The notes: generated from the sequence alone by a model not told the origin. A DNA stretch of 64,000 nucleotides from Mucilaginibacter sp. (GCF_025359345.1 NZ_JANYGQ010000009.1:62001-126000), one strand, 5' to 3'; positions 44,985-53,424 are shown, counted from the first letter of the stretch. Translations and numbers: made by a program.

Positions 44985-45734
44985 AAATATAGTGGTCGCA
45001 TTTGCCTGCGCTGTTGGCATTACTACCATATCGTTAATATTTACATGTGCCGGGCGCGATACAGCAAACCAAATGGTTTCAGCTATATCATCGGCTACCA
45101 ACGGATCGAAGCCGTCATAAACCTTTTTGGCCCTTTCTTTATCGCCTTTGAACCTAACTTCCGAAAACTCAGTTTCCACTGCTCCCGGATGTATAGCCGT
45201 TACTTTTATGCCATGTGGCAACAGGTCAATCCGCATGCCTTTATTTAGGGCATCAACCGCATGTTTACTGGCACAGTATACATTGCCATTGGCATAAACT
45301 TCTTTACCGGCAATCGAACCTATATTTACAATATGCCCGCTGCCGTTTTTTATCATCCAGTTGGCTACTATTTTACTTACGTAAAGCAAGCCCTTTACAT
45401 TGGTATCAATCATGGTATCCCAATCGTCAAGGCTGCCTTTGTCAACCGGGTCTAGCCCTTGGCTTAGGCCGGCGTTGTTAATCAGCACGTTTACCTTTTT
45501 CCATTTGGCGGGTAAATTTTCAAGATTATCAGCTACCTCTTCCCTGTTCCTTACGTCGAACTGCGATACAGCAATTTCAACGTTGTATTTGGTATTTAGC
45601 TTTTTTGCAAGCTTCTCCAGCCTGTCAATCCGCCGGCCGGTTAATATCAAATTATACTTTTCGCGCGCAAATAAATGAGCGCAAGCCTCACCAATTCCTG
45701 ATGTGGCGCCTGTTATTAATGCAATTTTAGCCAT
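44976..45734 (-). CDS. SDR-family NAD(P)-dependent oxidoreductase
   Basis: 252 residues. Rossmann motif GATSGIGEAC (about 8-17), NNAG (about 86), and catalytic Ser/YxxxK in IGSIAGKEVYANGNVYCASKHAVDA. GxxxGxG and an Arg-containing LTGRRIDRL suggest NADP preference. Resembles YdfG-type (serine/hydroxy acid) dehydrogenases: HPGAVETEF and ADDIAETIWFAVSRPAHVNINDMVVMPTAQ. Substrate is not predictable. The C-terminus ends in AGAGATTAG, the unit of the neighbouring repeat array. Confidence 0.9.
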   Translation of the reverse strand: MAKIALITGATSGIGEACAHLFAREKYNLILTGRRIDRLEKLAKKLNTKYNVEIAVSQFDVRNREEVADNLENLPAKWKKVNVLINNAGLSQGLDPVDKGSLDDWDTMIDTNVKGLLYVSKIVANWMIKNGSGHIVNIGSIAGKEVYANGNVYCASKHAVDALNKGMRIDLLPHGIKVTAIHPGAVETEFSEVRFKGDKERAKKVYDGFDPLVADDIAETIWFAVSRPAHVNINDMVVMPTAQANATTIFRD

Positions 45735-45806
45735 ACATAGGTAACTATCGCAGCGAAATTATGTTTTTTGATTGGATAAAGTTGTCATTTATTAGCAAAG
45801 ATTTGT

Positions 45807-45901
45807 CAAGTTCCGAGTCTAAAGCCAGAAGTCTTAAGTCAGAATTTAGACTTAAAACCAAGATTTTTGACTCAAGACTTTCCACTTAGGACTCTTCCAC
45901 C
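45807..45901. repeat. Paired inverted short tandem array (GAAGTCTTAAGTC family)
   Basis: Left part AGTCTAAA, AGTCTTA, AGTCAGA units; right part GACTTAA, GACTCAA, GACTTTC, GACTCTT units, ending directly at the porT stop. Same family as 5295-5579. Confidence 0.65.
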
Positions 45902-46636
45902 CTACTCAAAAATCAAACTAAAAGTAAAAGTGTGCAGCCCAAGACTGCTAATGGGACTGGAATAAGGGTGGTTTTCGGGCACCAAAACATTGCCAAACGA
46001 GTTTGACATCTTAATCTCGGGCGACAGCTTAAAAAATTCGAAATAAATATCGCAGCCAATTCCCGCCTCATACGAGCCGAAACCGCCGGCGTTTTTAACC
46101 AATTTGTTCAATGGGTCGAGGCCGGTATCGGCGTTCTTTTTTGAGCCAATGGCAAGCGAGTATTTTACGCCGCCTAAAATGTACGCCCGGAAATCCTGTA
46201 TTCTATCCGATTTTATTTTCACCTCCAGCGGAAAATCTACCGTGGTGGATTGTATTTGCTTGGTAACGTTGTCGGTACTTTTGGGATAAATGTAGGTAAT
46301 CGACCGGTCAGCAAAAACGAGTGAAGGATTTCCCCGCACCTCAATATGGTCGGTAAGCCGGTAGCGGGTTATAAAGCCCACACCAAAACCGGTAGCATTT
46401 TTTGAGCTGATACTCCGCAAGGAGTCGGTGATAAACCGGTTTACCCCCGGGTCGAAAAACGGATCGCGCCAGTTGGGCTTTTTATCAATTTTAAAGTAAT
46501 TGCTAACATAACTGAAGCTAAAACCAAAGCTAAGATCGGTTTGGTCGGCGCCGCCACCCCATGCAGGCGCCTGGGCAAGTAGGGCATTACCGCAAAATAA
46601 TAATATAATAATGGTCAGGTAACCGTTTTTAATCAT
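45902..46636 (-). CDS. porT: PorT-family outer-membrane protein of type IX secretion
   Basis: 244 residues, signal peptide ending LLAQ, barrel-like. FGFSFSYVSNYFKIDKKPNWRDPFFDPGVNRFITDSLRSISSKN and the terminal SSLGLHTFTFSLIFE are typical of PorT, needed for export through the Bacteroidota type IX secretion system. Its start overlaps the ubiE stop by 4 bp; the ubiE-porT pair is a conserved Bacteroidota arrangement. Together with GldF-GldG at 55 kb it indicates a gliding/T9SS-capable lineage. Confidence 0.88.
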   Translation of the reverse strand: MIKNGYLTIIILLFCGNALLAQAPAWGGGADQTDLSFGFSFSYVSNYFKIDKKPNWRDPFFDPGVNRFITDSLRSISSKNATGFGVGFITRYRLTDHIEVRGNPSLVFADRSITYIYPKSTDNVTKQIQSTTVDFPLEVKIKSDRIQDFRAYILGGVKYSLAIGSKKNADTGLDPLNKLVKNAGGFGSYEAGIGCDIYFEFFKLSPEIKMSNSFGNVLVPENHPYSSPISSLGLHTFTFSLIFE

Positions 46637-47364
46637 TTAATACCCGTATAAATTGAACAAATACCAAACGCCAAAGGCCTGTGTTTGGTATGTTTAAAGC
46701 CTACTTTATCCATAAGCGCCGTAAACGTTGTCCCATCAGGAAAAGCAGCTACCGACTCAGGCAAATAAGTGTAGGCCCTTGCATCTTTCGAAAATAATTT
46801 ACCAATTCCGGGTGTAATATAGTTAAAATACACGTTATACAGCTGTTTTACAGGGAATACCTTCGGTTTTGAAAACTCCAGTACCACCGCCTTTCCACCC
46901 GGCTTTAGCACGCGGAATATGTCGGCAAGCCCTGTTTCAAGGTTTTCAAAATTGCGCACGCCATAGGCCACGGTAACCGCATCAAAGCCATCGGAATCAA
47001 AAGGCAGCTTTTCCGAATCGCCAAGCTTTACTTCAAATTTATCGCCCAAATTACGTTTGGTTATTTTTTGCTGCGCGATATCGAGCATCCCCTGCGAGAT
47101 ATCAACCCCAATGATTTTTTCGGGTTTAAGTATAGTTAAGGCCTCAAAAGCAAAATCACCTGTACCGGTGGCTACATCCAAAATCAATTTAGGTTGATTT
47201 GATTTCAATTCATTAATCGCCTTTTTGCGCCAGATGATATCAATACCAAGCGACAAGAAGTGATTTAAAAAATCATAAGTTTTTGATATGTTGTTAAACA
47301 TGTCAGCTACCTGTTCCTTCTTGGTGCCCTGCTGGTCGGTATACGGAATTATTGTTTTGCTCAT
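46633..47364 (-). CDS. ubiE: Demethylmenaquinone methyltransferase (UbiE/MenG)
   Basis: SAM-dependent methyltransferase, last step of menaquinone synthesis. 243 residues. MFNNISKTYDFLNHFLSLGIDIIWRKKAI, the SAM-binding LILDVATGTGDFAFEAL, VTVAYGVRNFENLETGLADIFRVLKPGGKAVVLEFSKP, and the C-terminal SIYTGIK. Menaquinone is the expected acceptor of the complex I encoded nearby. Its start is 7 nt after a -7 element. Coupled to porT. Confidence 0.96.
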   Translation of the reverse strand: MSKTIIPYTDQQGTKKEQVADMFNNISKTYDFLNHFLSLGIDIIWRKKAINELKSNQPKLILDVATGTGDFAFEALTILKPEKIIGVDISQGMLDIAQQKITKRNLGDKFEVKLGDSEKLPFDSDGFDAVTVAYGVRNFENLETGLADIFRVLKPGGKAVVLEFSKPKVFPVKQLYNVYFNYITPGIGKLFSKDARAYTYLPESVAAFPDGTTFTALMDKVGFKHTKHRPLAFGICSIYTGIK

Positions 47365-47371
47365 GGAGCGG

Positions 47372-47379
47372 CAAAGATA
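47372..47379 (-). promoter_or_regulatory. -7 promoter element of ubiE-porT
   Basis: TATCTTTG on the minus strand, 7 nt before the ubiE ATG. Predicts a very short or absent 5' leader. Confidence 0.5.
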
Positions 47380-47390
47380 ATGATTATTTG

Positions 47391-47527
47391 ATTTCGGATT
47401 TCGGATGTTCGATTTCGGATTTGCCTGACGTCGAAAAAATGGATAAAAATTGACAAATCATATATTTTGATACTATATTTATCAACCCATTAAATAAATC
47501 CGAAATCGAACATCCGAAATCCGAAAT
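47391..47527. repeat. Perfect 32-bp inverted repeat of heptamer units (GATTTCG family)
   Basis: 47391-47422 and 47496-47527 are exact reverse complements over 32 bp with a 73-bp spacer. Each arm is made of 7-nt GATTTCG/GATGTTC units. It lies in the divergent gap of ubiE and the Gfo/Idh gene, ending 8 bp before the latter's ATG. A near copy of one arm is at 44893-44920. Confidence 0.9.
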
Positions 47528-47535
47528 TCTCTATC

Positions 47536-48903
47536 ATGAAAGAAAACGACGAACCATCCCGAAGAAATTTTCTCAGAAAACTTGGTACAGCCACCGCCGC
47601 AGTTGCTGTTGGCTCAAACGTATTTGCGGCCGATAAAAAAAACGATGTTTTTTCCTACTTAAAAAGAACAGGCGGCTTCAGCGCTAACGACCAGGTAAAT
47701 ATTGCCCTGATAGGCGCCGGGGGGCAGGGTAGCGAAGACACAAACGTGGCGTTACAAATCCCTGGTGTAAAGCTGGTCGCCGTTTGCGATTTGTATGATG
47801 GCCGCCTTGCCGATGCTAAAAAGCGCTGGGGGGCTGATATTTTCACTACCAAAATTTACAAAGAGATACTCAACCGCAAAGATATTGACGCCGTAATTAT
47901 AGGCACCCCTGACCACTGGCACCAGCAAATATCTGTTGATGCCATGCATGCCGGCAAACACGTGTATTGTGAGAAGCCAATGGTACACGCCATAACCGAG
48001 GGCCCGGCAGTGATACAAGCTCAAAAAGAGACCGGCAAAATTTTCCAGGTGGGCAGCCAGGGCGTATCGTCATTAGGCAACGAAAAGGCAAAAGAACTTT
48101 TGGCAGCAGGCGCTATAGGCCAGCTTAACTATGCCGAAGGCTTTTGGGCAAGGCGCGGACCTGTTGAGGTTTGGCAATACCCCATCCCGGCCGATGCATC
48201 GCCACAAACTGTGGATTGGGACACCTATGTGAGCAACGTGCACAAACGCCCATTTGATGAGAAACGTTTTTTTCGCTGGAGAAACTATACCGACTACGGC
48301 ACAGGCATGGCCGGCGATTTATTTGTACACCTGTTCAGCAGTCTGCACCTTGTTACCGGTTCTCACGGGCCTGAAAAAATTTACGCTTCGGGCGGGTTAA
48401 GATTCTGGAACGATGGCCGCGAAGTACCTGACGTTTTATTGGGCACATTCGACTATGCAAAAAACGATATGCACCCGGCTTTCAACCTGTCGTTGCGCTG
48501 CAACTTCGTCGACGGTACCAGCGGTACAACCTACCTGCGCCTGGTAGGCAGCGAAGGCGCTATGGACATCACCTGGGATGAGGTGGTATTAAAACGAAAC
48601 AAAGTATTTGCCTCAGCCGACCCTTTTTACCTCGAAAAACTTCGCCAGGCCGGCGACCGGAATCCGGAACGTAAAAAGATGCTACCGCCGGAAGAAATAA
48701 CCTATAAAGCCGACAAAGGTTACCTGGGCGGCCCGTACGACCATATGAATAATTTCATCACTGCTATTCGTAACAACGGCAAGGTAACGGAAGATGCTAC
48801 CTTCGGGTACCGCGCAGCAGCACCGGCTTTATTATGTAACGATAGCTATTTTAACAACAAACCCATGTTCTGGGACCCGGAGAAGATGGTGAAAAAAGGT
48901 TAG
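47536..48903 (+). CDS. Gfo/Idh/MocA-family oxidoreductase with Tat signal
   Basis: 455 residues. Twin-arginine signal SRRNFLRKLGTATAAVAVGSNVFA, so it is exported folded with cofactor. NAD-binding ALIGAGGQGSEDT and the family EKP motif in HVYCEKPMVHAI; His in GMAGDLFVHLFSSLH. Such exported members often oxidise sugar 3-hydroxyls. Followed after 113 bp by a DUF1080 sugar hydrolase, fitting a 3-keto-glycoside route (inferred). Confidence 0.9.
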   Translation: MKENDEPSRRNFLRKLGTATAAVAVGSNVFAADKKNDVFSYLKRTGGFSANDQVNIALIGAGGQGSEDTNVALQIPGVKLVAVCDLYDGRLADAKKRWGADIFTTKIYKEILNRKDIDAVIIGTPDHWHQQISVDAMHAGKHVYCEKPMVHAITEGPAVIQAQKETGKIFQVGSQGVSSLGNEKAKELLAAGAIGQLNYAEGFWARRGPVEVWQYPIPADASPQTVDWDTYVSNVHKRPFDEKRFFRWRNYTDYGTGMAGDLFVHLFSSLHLVTGSHGPEKIYASGGLRFWNDGREVPDVLLGTFDYAKNDMHPAFNLSLRCNFVDGTSGTTYLRLVGSEGAMDITWDEVVLKRNKVFASADPFYLEKLRQAGDRNPERKKMLPPEEITYKADKGYLGGPYDHMNNFITAIRNNGKVTEDATFGYRAAAPALLCNDSYFNNKPMFWDPEKMVKKG

Positions 48904-49016
48904 CCCGGAAAGTCGAAAAGTAAAAAGGTTGGAAATTATACCGTAGGGGCAAATTGCATTCGCCCCCGCCATGCGGTTTACAAATATCAGCCACAATTTA
49001 ATACGAAAAACACAAA

Positions 49017-49724
49017 ATGAAAAAACTAAGCATACTCTCAATTGCCCTAATACTATTGGGTTTACAAGCATTTAAAATTCCCCCCAATAAACCAGTCACT
49101 TCATCCAGCAAAATAAAAACATGGAAAAGCTTGTTTGATGGCAAAACCCTCGCAGGCTGGCACAACTATAATAGAAAAGGAGAAGTAAAAAACTGGATTG
49201 TTGAAGACGGTTCGCTGGTTTGCCCCGGCGGCATTGAGGGTGGCGATATTGTAACAGATAAGCAATACGCCAACTTTGAACTATCGTGGGACTGGAAGAT
49301 TGAAAAAGGCGCCAACAGCGGCGTTTTATACCATGTGGTTGAAGATCCTAAATTTCCGTATACCTCTGAAACCGGCCCCGAATACCAGATCATCGACGAC
49401 CTTGGCTGGCCCGAAAAGCTGGAAGATTGGCAAAAAACCGGTTGCGACTATGCCATGCACCTGCCAAACAACAATAAAAAACTAATGCCCGTAGGCGAAT
49501 GGAACACCAGCAAAATCATTTTCAATAAGGGGCATGTGGAACACTGGCTGAATGGTAAAAAGATTTTATCCTTCACCGCATGGGATGCAGACTGGAACAA
49601 GAAGAAAGCCGAAGGCAAATGGAAAGATCACCCCGACTATGGCACGGCCAAAACCGGCGTAATTGCTTTACAGGAGCATGGGAAGAAAACGTTTTATAAG
49701 AATATCTGGATTAAAGAACTGTAA
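49017..49724 (+). CDS. DUF1080 (3-keto-disaccharide hydrolase family) protein
   Basis: 235 residues, signal peptide (hydrophobic 4-19). One concanavalin-like DUF1080 domain: WKSLFDGKTLAGWHNYNRKGEVKNWIVEDGSLVCPGG, FELSWDWKIEKGANSGVLYHV, TGPEYQIIDD, NKGHVEHWLNGKKILSFTAWD, and GVIALQEHGKKTFYKNIWIKEL. Members cleave glycosides oxidised at C3. It follows a Tat-exported Gfo/Idh oxidoreductase on the same strand, which could make the keto-sugar. Confidence 0.88.
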   Translation: MKKLSILSIALILLGLQAFKIPPNKPVTSSSKIKTWKSLFDGKTLAGWHNYNRKGEVKNWIVEDGSLVCPGGIEGGDIVTDKQYANFELSWDWKIEKGANSGVLYHVVEDPKFPYTSETGPEYQIIDDLGWPEKLEDWQKTGCDYAMHLPNNNKKLMPVGEWNTSKIIFNKGHVEHWLNGKKILSFTAWDADWNKKKAEGKWKDHPDYGTAKTGVIALQEHGKKTFYKNIWIKEL

Positions 49725-49933
49725 TGTAACAAGCGAATGACGCTTTGGTATGCAAAAAGCGGACAAGACCCGGTGTAAACCTATATCAGTATTACGGTAT
49801 ATTTTTATGTTGCTGTTCACAGTGAAACATAAGGAACAGGGTGGAACAGTAACGGCTCGGCCCAGGGCATGAAAAAGCCTGTTTCTGTATTAATAATGCA
49901 CTTTTTGCCTTATTTGCTACCCAAAAAACGCGA

Positions 49934-49963
49934 AAAGTACTGACAAATTAGTGTCAGCACTTT
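49934..49963 (-). terminator. Hairpin, probable terminator of the VOC gene
   Basis: AAAGT-A-CTGACA pairs with TGTCAG-C-ACTTT with one mismatch and a 6-nt loop; on the minus strand it is followed by a T-rich tract. About 70 bp after the VOC gene stop. A small GCAAGC/GCTTGC stem is at 49980-49996. The rest of 49725-50031 has no gene. Confidence 0.6.
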
Positions 49964-50031
49964 CGTAAAAACAACGGCGGCAAGCGTTAGGCTTGCTATC
50001 CCTTAATCCCTTCACTAAGGAGAATCATGGT

Positions 50032-50517
50032 TCAGACGGCTGCCAGCAACCCTTCCATATCCAATCTCCTTGTAAACATAGTCAGTTCGCCATTTTCATC
50101 AAGCGGCCATTGCTCTTTCGGCCTGTCCCAATATAATTCCACACCATTGCCATCCGGATCATCTAAATAAATAGCCTCGGATACGCCGTGGTCTGATGCT
50201 CCGGTTATCGGGTATTTTTTGTCAATCAGGCGTTGCAGTATTTCAGCCAGATCTTTACGCTCAGCATATAATATAGCGGTGTGATATAAGCCGGGAGCAT
50301 ATTCGGGTGCAGGTGGTGCTCCTGCACTGTGCCAGGTATTTAAGCCGATATGGTGGTGGTACCCTCCTGCCGATATAAATGCAGCCTGCCCGCCGTACAT
50401 CATCATTTTGTCGAAACCCAGCAAACCGCAGTAAAAATCGAGCGATTTTTGCAGGTCGCTTACTTTTAAATGCACATGGCCAATGCGGGTTTTTGCCGGT
50501 ATTTTATACGCTTCCAT
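50032..50517 (-). CDS. VOC-family protein (extradiol-dioxygenase/glyoxalase fold)
   Basis: 161 residues, two beta-alpha-beta-beta-beta modules. First module GHVHLKVSDLQKSLDFYCGLLGFDKMM with a metal His; second GLYHTAILYAERKDLAEILQRLIDKKYPITGASDHGVSEAIYLDDPDGNGVELYWDRPKEQW with His and the Glu ligand in GVELYW. This resembles catechol-2,3-dioxygenase-like (CatE/MhqO) proteins. Substrate unknown. Confidence 0.85.
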   Translation of the reverse strand: MEAYKIPAKTRIGHVHLKVSDLQKSLDFYCGLLGFDKMMMYGGQAAFISAGGYHHHIGLNTWHSAGAPPAPEYAPGLYHTAILYAERKDLAEILQRLIDKKYPITGASDHGVSEAIYLDDPDGNGVELYWDRPKEQWPLDENGELTMFTRRLDMEGLLAAV

Positions 50518-50651
50518 ATAATTACATGTTTAAACATCAAATTTACGAAACATTATGATACTCTTTTGTTTAATGATTGTAAAATAGCTAATTATACCAA
50601 TAATTTATGCTGTTTCACATCTCATATTTACCATCTCAAAACTAAAAACCC

Positions 50652-50659
50652 TACCTTTG
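50652..50659 (+). promoter_or_regulatory. -7 promoter element of engB
   Basis: TACCTTTG, 4 nt before the ATG (TACCTTTGCAGCATG). Predicts a leaderless mRNA. Confidence 0.55.
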
Positions 50660-50663
50660 CAGC

Positions 50664-51281
50664 ATGATTATTAAAACAGCCGAGTTTATTTGCAGCAATA
50701 CCCAGATATCAAAGCTACCGCCGCCGGTGAAGGCTGAGTACGCTTTTATCGGGCGCTCAAACGTAGGTAAATCGTCGCTGATAAATATGCTTACGGCTAA
50801 AAAAGGGCTGGCAAAAACATCACAAACTCCCGGCAAAACACAGCTTATCAATCATTTTCTAATAAATGATAACTGGTACATTGTTGATTTACCCGGTTAT
50901 GGCTACGCCCGGGCGTCAAAAAGCAAAAAAGCCGACTGGGATAAGTTCATCCATAGCTACCTCGATAAGCGCGAAAGCCTCCAGTGCGTAATGGTACTTA
51001 TTGACAGCCGCCTTGAGCCGCAAAAAATAGACGTTGAGTTTTGCAACTGGCTTGGCGAAAAAGGCCTTTCGTTTGTATTGGTGTTTACCAAAGCAGATAA
51101 GCAATCAACCGTAAAAACAGATCAGAATATCGCTAAGTTCCGCAAGGCGTTGTTAGCTACTTTCGAGGAAGTTCCGCAGCACTTTGTAACATCGGCCGAA
51201 ACACATGCCGGGCACGACGAAATCCTGGCTTTCATCAGCAAGATAAACCAGCAATTTACAATACCTGAAATAAATTACTAA
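50664..51281 (+). CDS. engB: Ribosome biogenesis GTP-binding protein EngB (YihA/YsxC)
   Basis: Essential GTPase for 50S assembly. 205 residues. G1 FIGRSNVGKSSLINML, G2 Thr in TSQTPGKTQLINHF, G3 YIVDLPGYGYA, G4 FTKADK, G5 TSAE. ATG start directly after a -7 promoter element. Followed 16 bp later by osmC, so probably a two-gene unit ending at the terminator near 51.8 kb. Confidence 0.96.
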   Translation: MIIKTAEFICSNTQISKLPPPVKAEYAFIGRSNVGKSSLINMLTAKKGLAKTSQTPGKTQLINHFLINDNWYIVDLPGYGYARASKSKKADWDKFIHSYLDKRESLQCVMVLIDSRLEPQKIDVEFCNWLGEKGLSFVLVFTKADKQSTVKTDQNIAKFRKALLATFEEVPQHFVTSAETHAGHDEILAFISKINQQFTIPEINY

Positions 51282-51297
51282 ACAAACATTAAAAACT

Positions 51298-51717
51298 ATG
51301 AAACGTACAGCACATGCCCATTGGAACGGTACTTTAACCGAAGGTAAAGGCGAAATTACTACACAAAGCACCACCCTGAACAACACCCAATACTCATTTA
51401 AGACCCGTTTCCAGGACGGGATTGGTACCAACCCGGAAGAATTGATTGCCGCAGCACATGCAGGCTGCTTTACCATGGCAGTAGGCGCGCAGCTTAGCCA
51501 GGCAGGCTTTACGCCGAACGATTTAACCACCGACGCAATTTTAGACCTGGATATGCAAAAGCTGGAGATAACCGGCATTCATCTTGAACTTAAAGGCTCG
51601 TTGATTGACGGTGTTTCTGAAGAAAAATTCAAAGAAATTGCTGAAGGCGCGAAAGCAGGTTGCATTATATCAAAAGCGCTGAACGTGCCTATCACATTGA
51701 CTGTTACTTATGCTTAA
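51298..51717 (+). CDS. OsmC-family peroxiredoxin-like protein
   Basis: 139 residues. The two redox cysteines are in AAHAGCFTMAV (about 60) and KAGCIISKAL (about 122), with the catalytic Arg expected in KTRFQDG. OsmC reduces organic hydroperoxides. A -16-bp gap after engB implies cotranscription; a terminator follows. Confidence 0.93.
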   Translation: MKRTAHAHWNGTLTEGKGEITTQSTTLNNTQYSFKTRFQDGIGTNPEELIAAAHAGCFTMAVGAQLSQAGFTPNDLTTDAILDLDMQKLEITGIHLELKGSLIDGVSEEKFKEIAEGAKAGCIISKALNVPITLTVTYA

Positions 51718-51804
51718 TTATTTTTTGGTTAATTAAGTTAAGGACCTGTTATTAACAGCAATTTACAATAACCGGTATAAAAAATACAACAACTATTAAT
51801 TAAT

Positions 51805-51838
51805 AAATAGCGGGGCGTAATCCTCGCTATTTTTGTTT
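51805..51838 (+). terminator. Intrinsic terminator after engB-osmC
   Basis: AAATAGCGGGG pairs with CCTCGCTATTT (one G-T pair), loop of 6, followed by a T-rich run. Confidence 0.75.
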
Positions 51839-51912
51839 GTATCTGCCTGAAAATCACATTAAAATCACATTAAAAATATATTAACAAATAGTATTGTTTT
51901 TTATTAAATTAA

Positions 51913-51920
51913 TATATTTG
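51913..51920 (+). promoter_or_regulatory. -7 promoter element of the first OMP copy
   Basis: TATATTTG, 32 nt before the ATG. Upstream, AAAATCACATT is directly repeated (about 51850-51872). Confidence 0.5.
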
Positions 51921-51952
51921 ATATATTATAAACCAATTAAAACCTAAATTAC

Positions 51953-52465
51953 ATGAAAAAAATTCTATTAGCGCTTTTCGTGCTGGGAGTAACAGCATGC
52001 AGCAGTTTTGCACAAACTTCCAAATCATCAGATGCGGCCAAATTTAGCATCGGTGTTGACGCAGGCCTGCCAATTGGCACAACCAGCGATGTTTACAGCT
52101 TTGCTATCGGCGGTTCGCTTAAATACGACATGCCAATCGGAAGCGGTGCTTTTGTAAATTTGTCAGCAGGTTACCAATCATTTATGGTAAAAAGTGCCCT
52201 TAAAAATGCTGGCTTTCCATCATCTTCAGGTTTTGTGCCAATTAAAGTAGGTTTGAAATAATATTTTGATGGACAAGGCTTTTATGGCGAAGGCCAACTG
52301 GGTGTTGCATTCTCAACAGAAAGCGGTGGCGGTAAAGCATTTGCATATGCTCCGGGCATAGGCTATACTCTTGACGGCGGCTTTGACATTGGCGTTCGTT
52401 ATGAGGCATGGTCAAATAATGGTACCGTTAGCCAGATAGCGTTACGCTTAGCTTATGGTTTTTAA
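51953..52465 (+). pseudogene. Small outer-membrane beta-barrel, interrupted by a TAA codon
   Basis: Near-identical copy of the gene at 52743. An in-frame TAA at 52259-52261 truncates it after 102 codons; the intact copy has TAT (Tyr) there, so one T-to-A change explains it. The frame then continues open and conserved (YFDGQGFYGEGQLGVAFS ... LRLAYGF) to a stop at 52463-52465, giving the same 170-residue length. Signal peptide and first strands are intact. The protein would miss the second half of the barrel. A recent mutation or a sequencing error are both possible. Confidence 0.88.
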
Positions 52466-52490
52466 GTGAATAGTTAACATAAATAGGCAA

Positions 52491-52519
52491 AAGAGCAGGG
52501 TAATGTCCTGCTCTTTTTA
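52491..52519 (+). terminator. Intrinsic terminator after the interrupted OMP copy
   Basis: AAGAGCAGG/CCTGCTCTT, 9-bp stem, 7-nt loop, followed by TTTTT. Confidence 0.8.
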
Positions 52520-52742
52520 TTTACAGGCTTTTTTTAAGCAAATATTTTTGCTAACCCGGTAATTTCCAAGTTATTTAAACACAGTCGCTTACACCTAAAA
52601 AATTAGTTTCAACGTTCGAAAGAGGCCTGTTTCTCCCAAAAAGCCTGTAACAACCCGTCTGTTTCCGGCGTCTATAGGTGAAATAAAGGTAAAATAACAC
52701 GGTGTTGTTTTATCAAAACTTAAACACAAATCAATTTCACAC

Positions 52743-53258
52743 ATGAAAAAAATTCTATTAGCATTATTCGTGCTGGGAGTAACCGCGTGCACCAGTTTTG
52801 CGCAAACAAAAGATTCAGATGCCGGTAAATTCAGCATTGGTGTTGACGCAGGCCTGCCAATTGGCGACGCCAGCAACGTTTACAGCTTTGCTATTGGCGG
52901 TTCACTTAAGTACGATATGCCTATCGGCAGCGGTGCTTTTGTAAACTTAACAGCCGGCTACCAATCATTTATGGTAAAAAGCTCACTTAAAAACGCTGGC
53001 CTTGGGTTCCCATCCTCATCAGGCTTCGTTCCGGTAAAAGTTGGTTTAAAATATTATTTTGAAGGACAAGGCTTTTATGGCGAAGGCCAGTTAGGCGTTG
53101 CATTTTCAACCGAAAGCGGCGGTGGCAAAGCGTTTGCTTACGCTCCGGGCGTAGGTTATACCCTGGACGGCGGCCTTGATTTGGGCGTGCGTTACGAAGC
53201 TTGGTCAAACAACGGAACTGTTAGCCAGGTTGCATTACGTGTGGCATATAGCTTCTAA
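52743..53258 (+). CDS. Small outer-membrane beta-barrel protein (intact copy)
   Basis: 171 residues, signal peptide (ends TSFAQ) and eight or so strands: FSIGVDAGLPIGDASNVYSFAIGGSLKYDMPIGSGAFVNLTAGYQSF, VPVKVGLKYYFEGQGFYGEGQLGVAF, GFAYAPGVGYTL-type strand, LGVRYEAWSNNGTVSQVALRVAYSF. Tandem duplicate of 51953-52465 and distantly like the gene at 54371. Function unknown; OmpW/OmpX-like size. Confidence 0.8.
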   Translation: MKKILLALFVLGVTACTSFAQTKDSDAGKFSIGVDAGLPIGDASNVYSFAIGGSLKYDMPIGSGAFVNLTAGYQSFMVKSSLKNAGLGFPSSSGFVPVKVGLKYYFEGQGFYGEGQLGVAFSTESGGGKAFAYAPGVGYTLDGGLDLGVRYEAWSNNGTVSQVALRVAYSF

Positions 53259-53324
53259 TTTAACGTGGGTTCGATATAAGAACACAATCCTATTAGCTGC
53301 GTGCGACGCAACAATAGCTGGTCG

Positions 53325-53424
53325 TCGCCTCACCCTGCCCTCTCCAAAGGAGAGGGTTCTGAAAAGGAATTTCCGAAGAGCGAAGCTCAAGTCCTCTCCT
53401 TTGGAGAGGATTTAGGTGAGGCGA
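53325..53424. repeat. Two-armed REP/MITE-like element (CCTCTCCAAAGGAGAGG)
   Basis: 100 bp with terminal inverted repeats TCGCCTCACC...; each arm also contains the palindrome CCTCTCCAAAGGAGAGG. Similar CCTCACC...CTCTCC elements are widespread in bacterial genomes (from memory). A degenerate solo arm is at 5454-5488. No ORF. It occupies most of the 53259-53510 gap. Confidence 0.85.

Noticed and set aside
51953..52261. A real 102-residue small gene
   Set aside because: Homology with the tandem copy continues past the stop in the same frame, so it is an interrupted gene.
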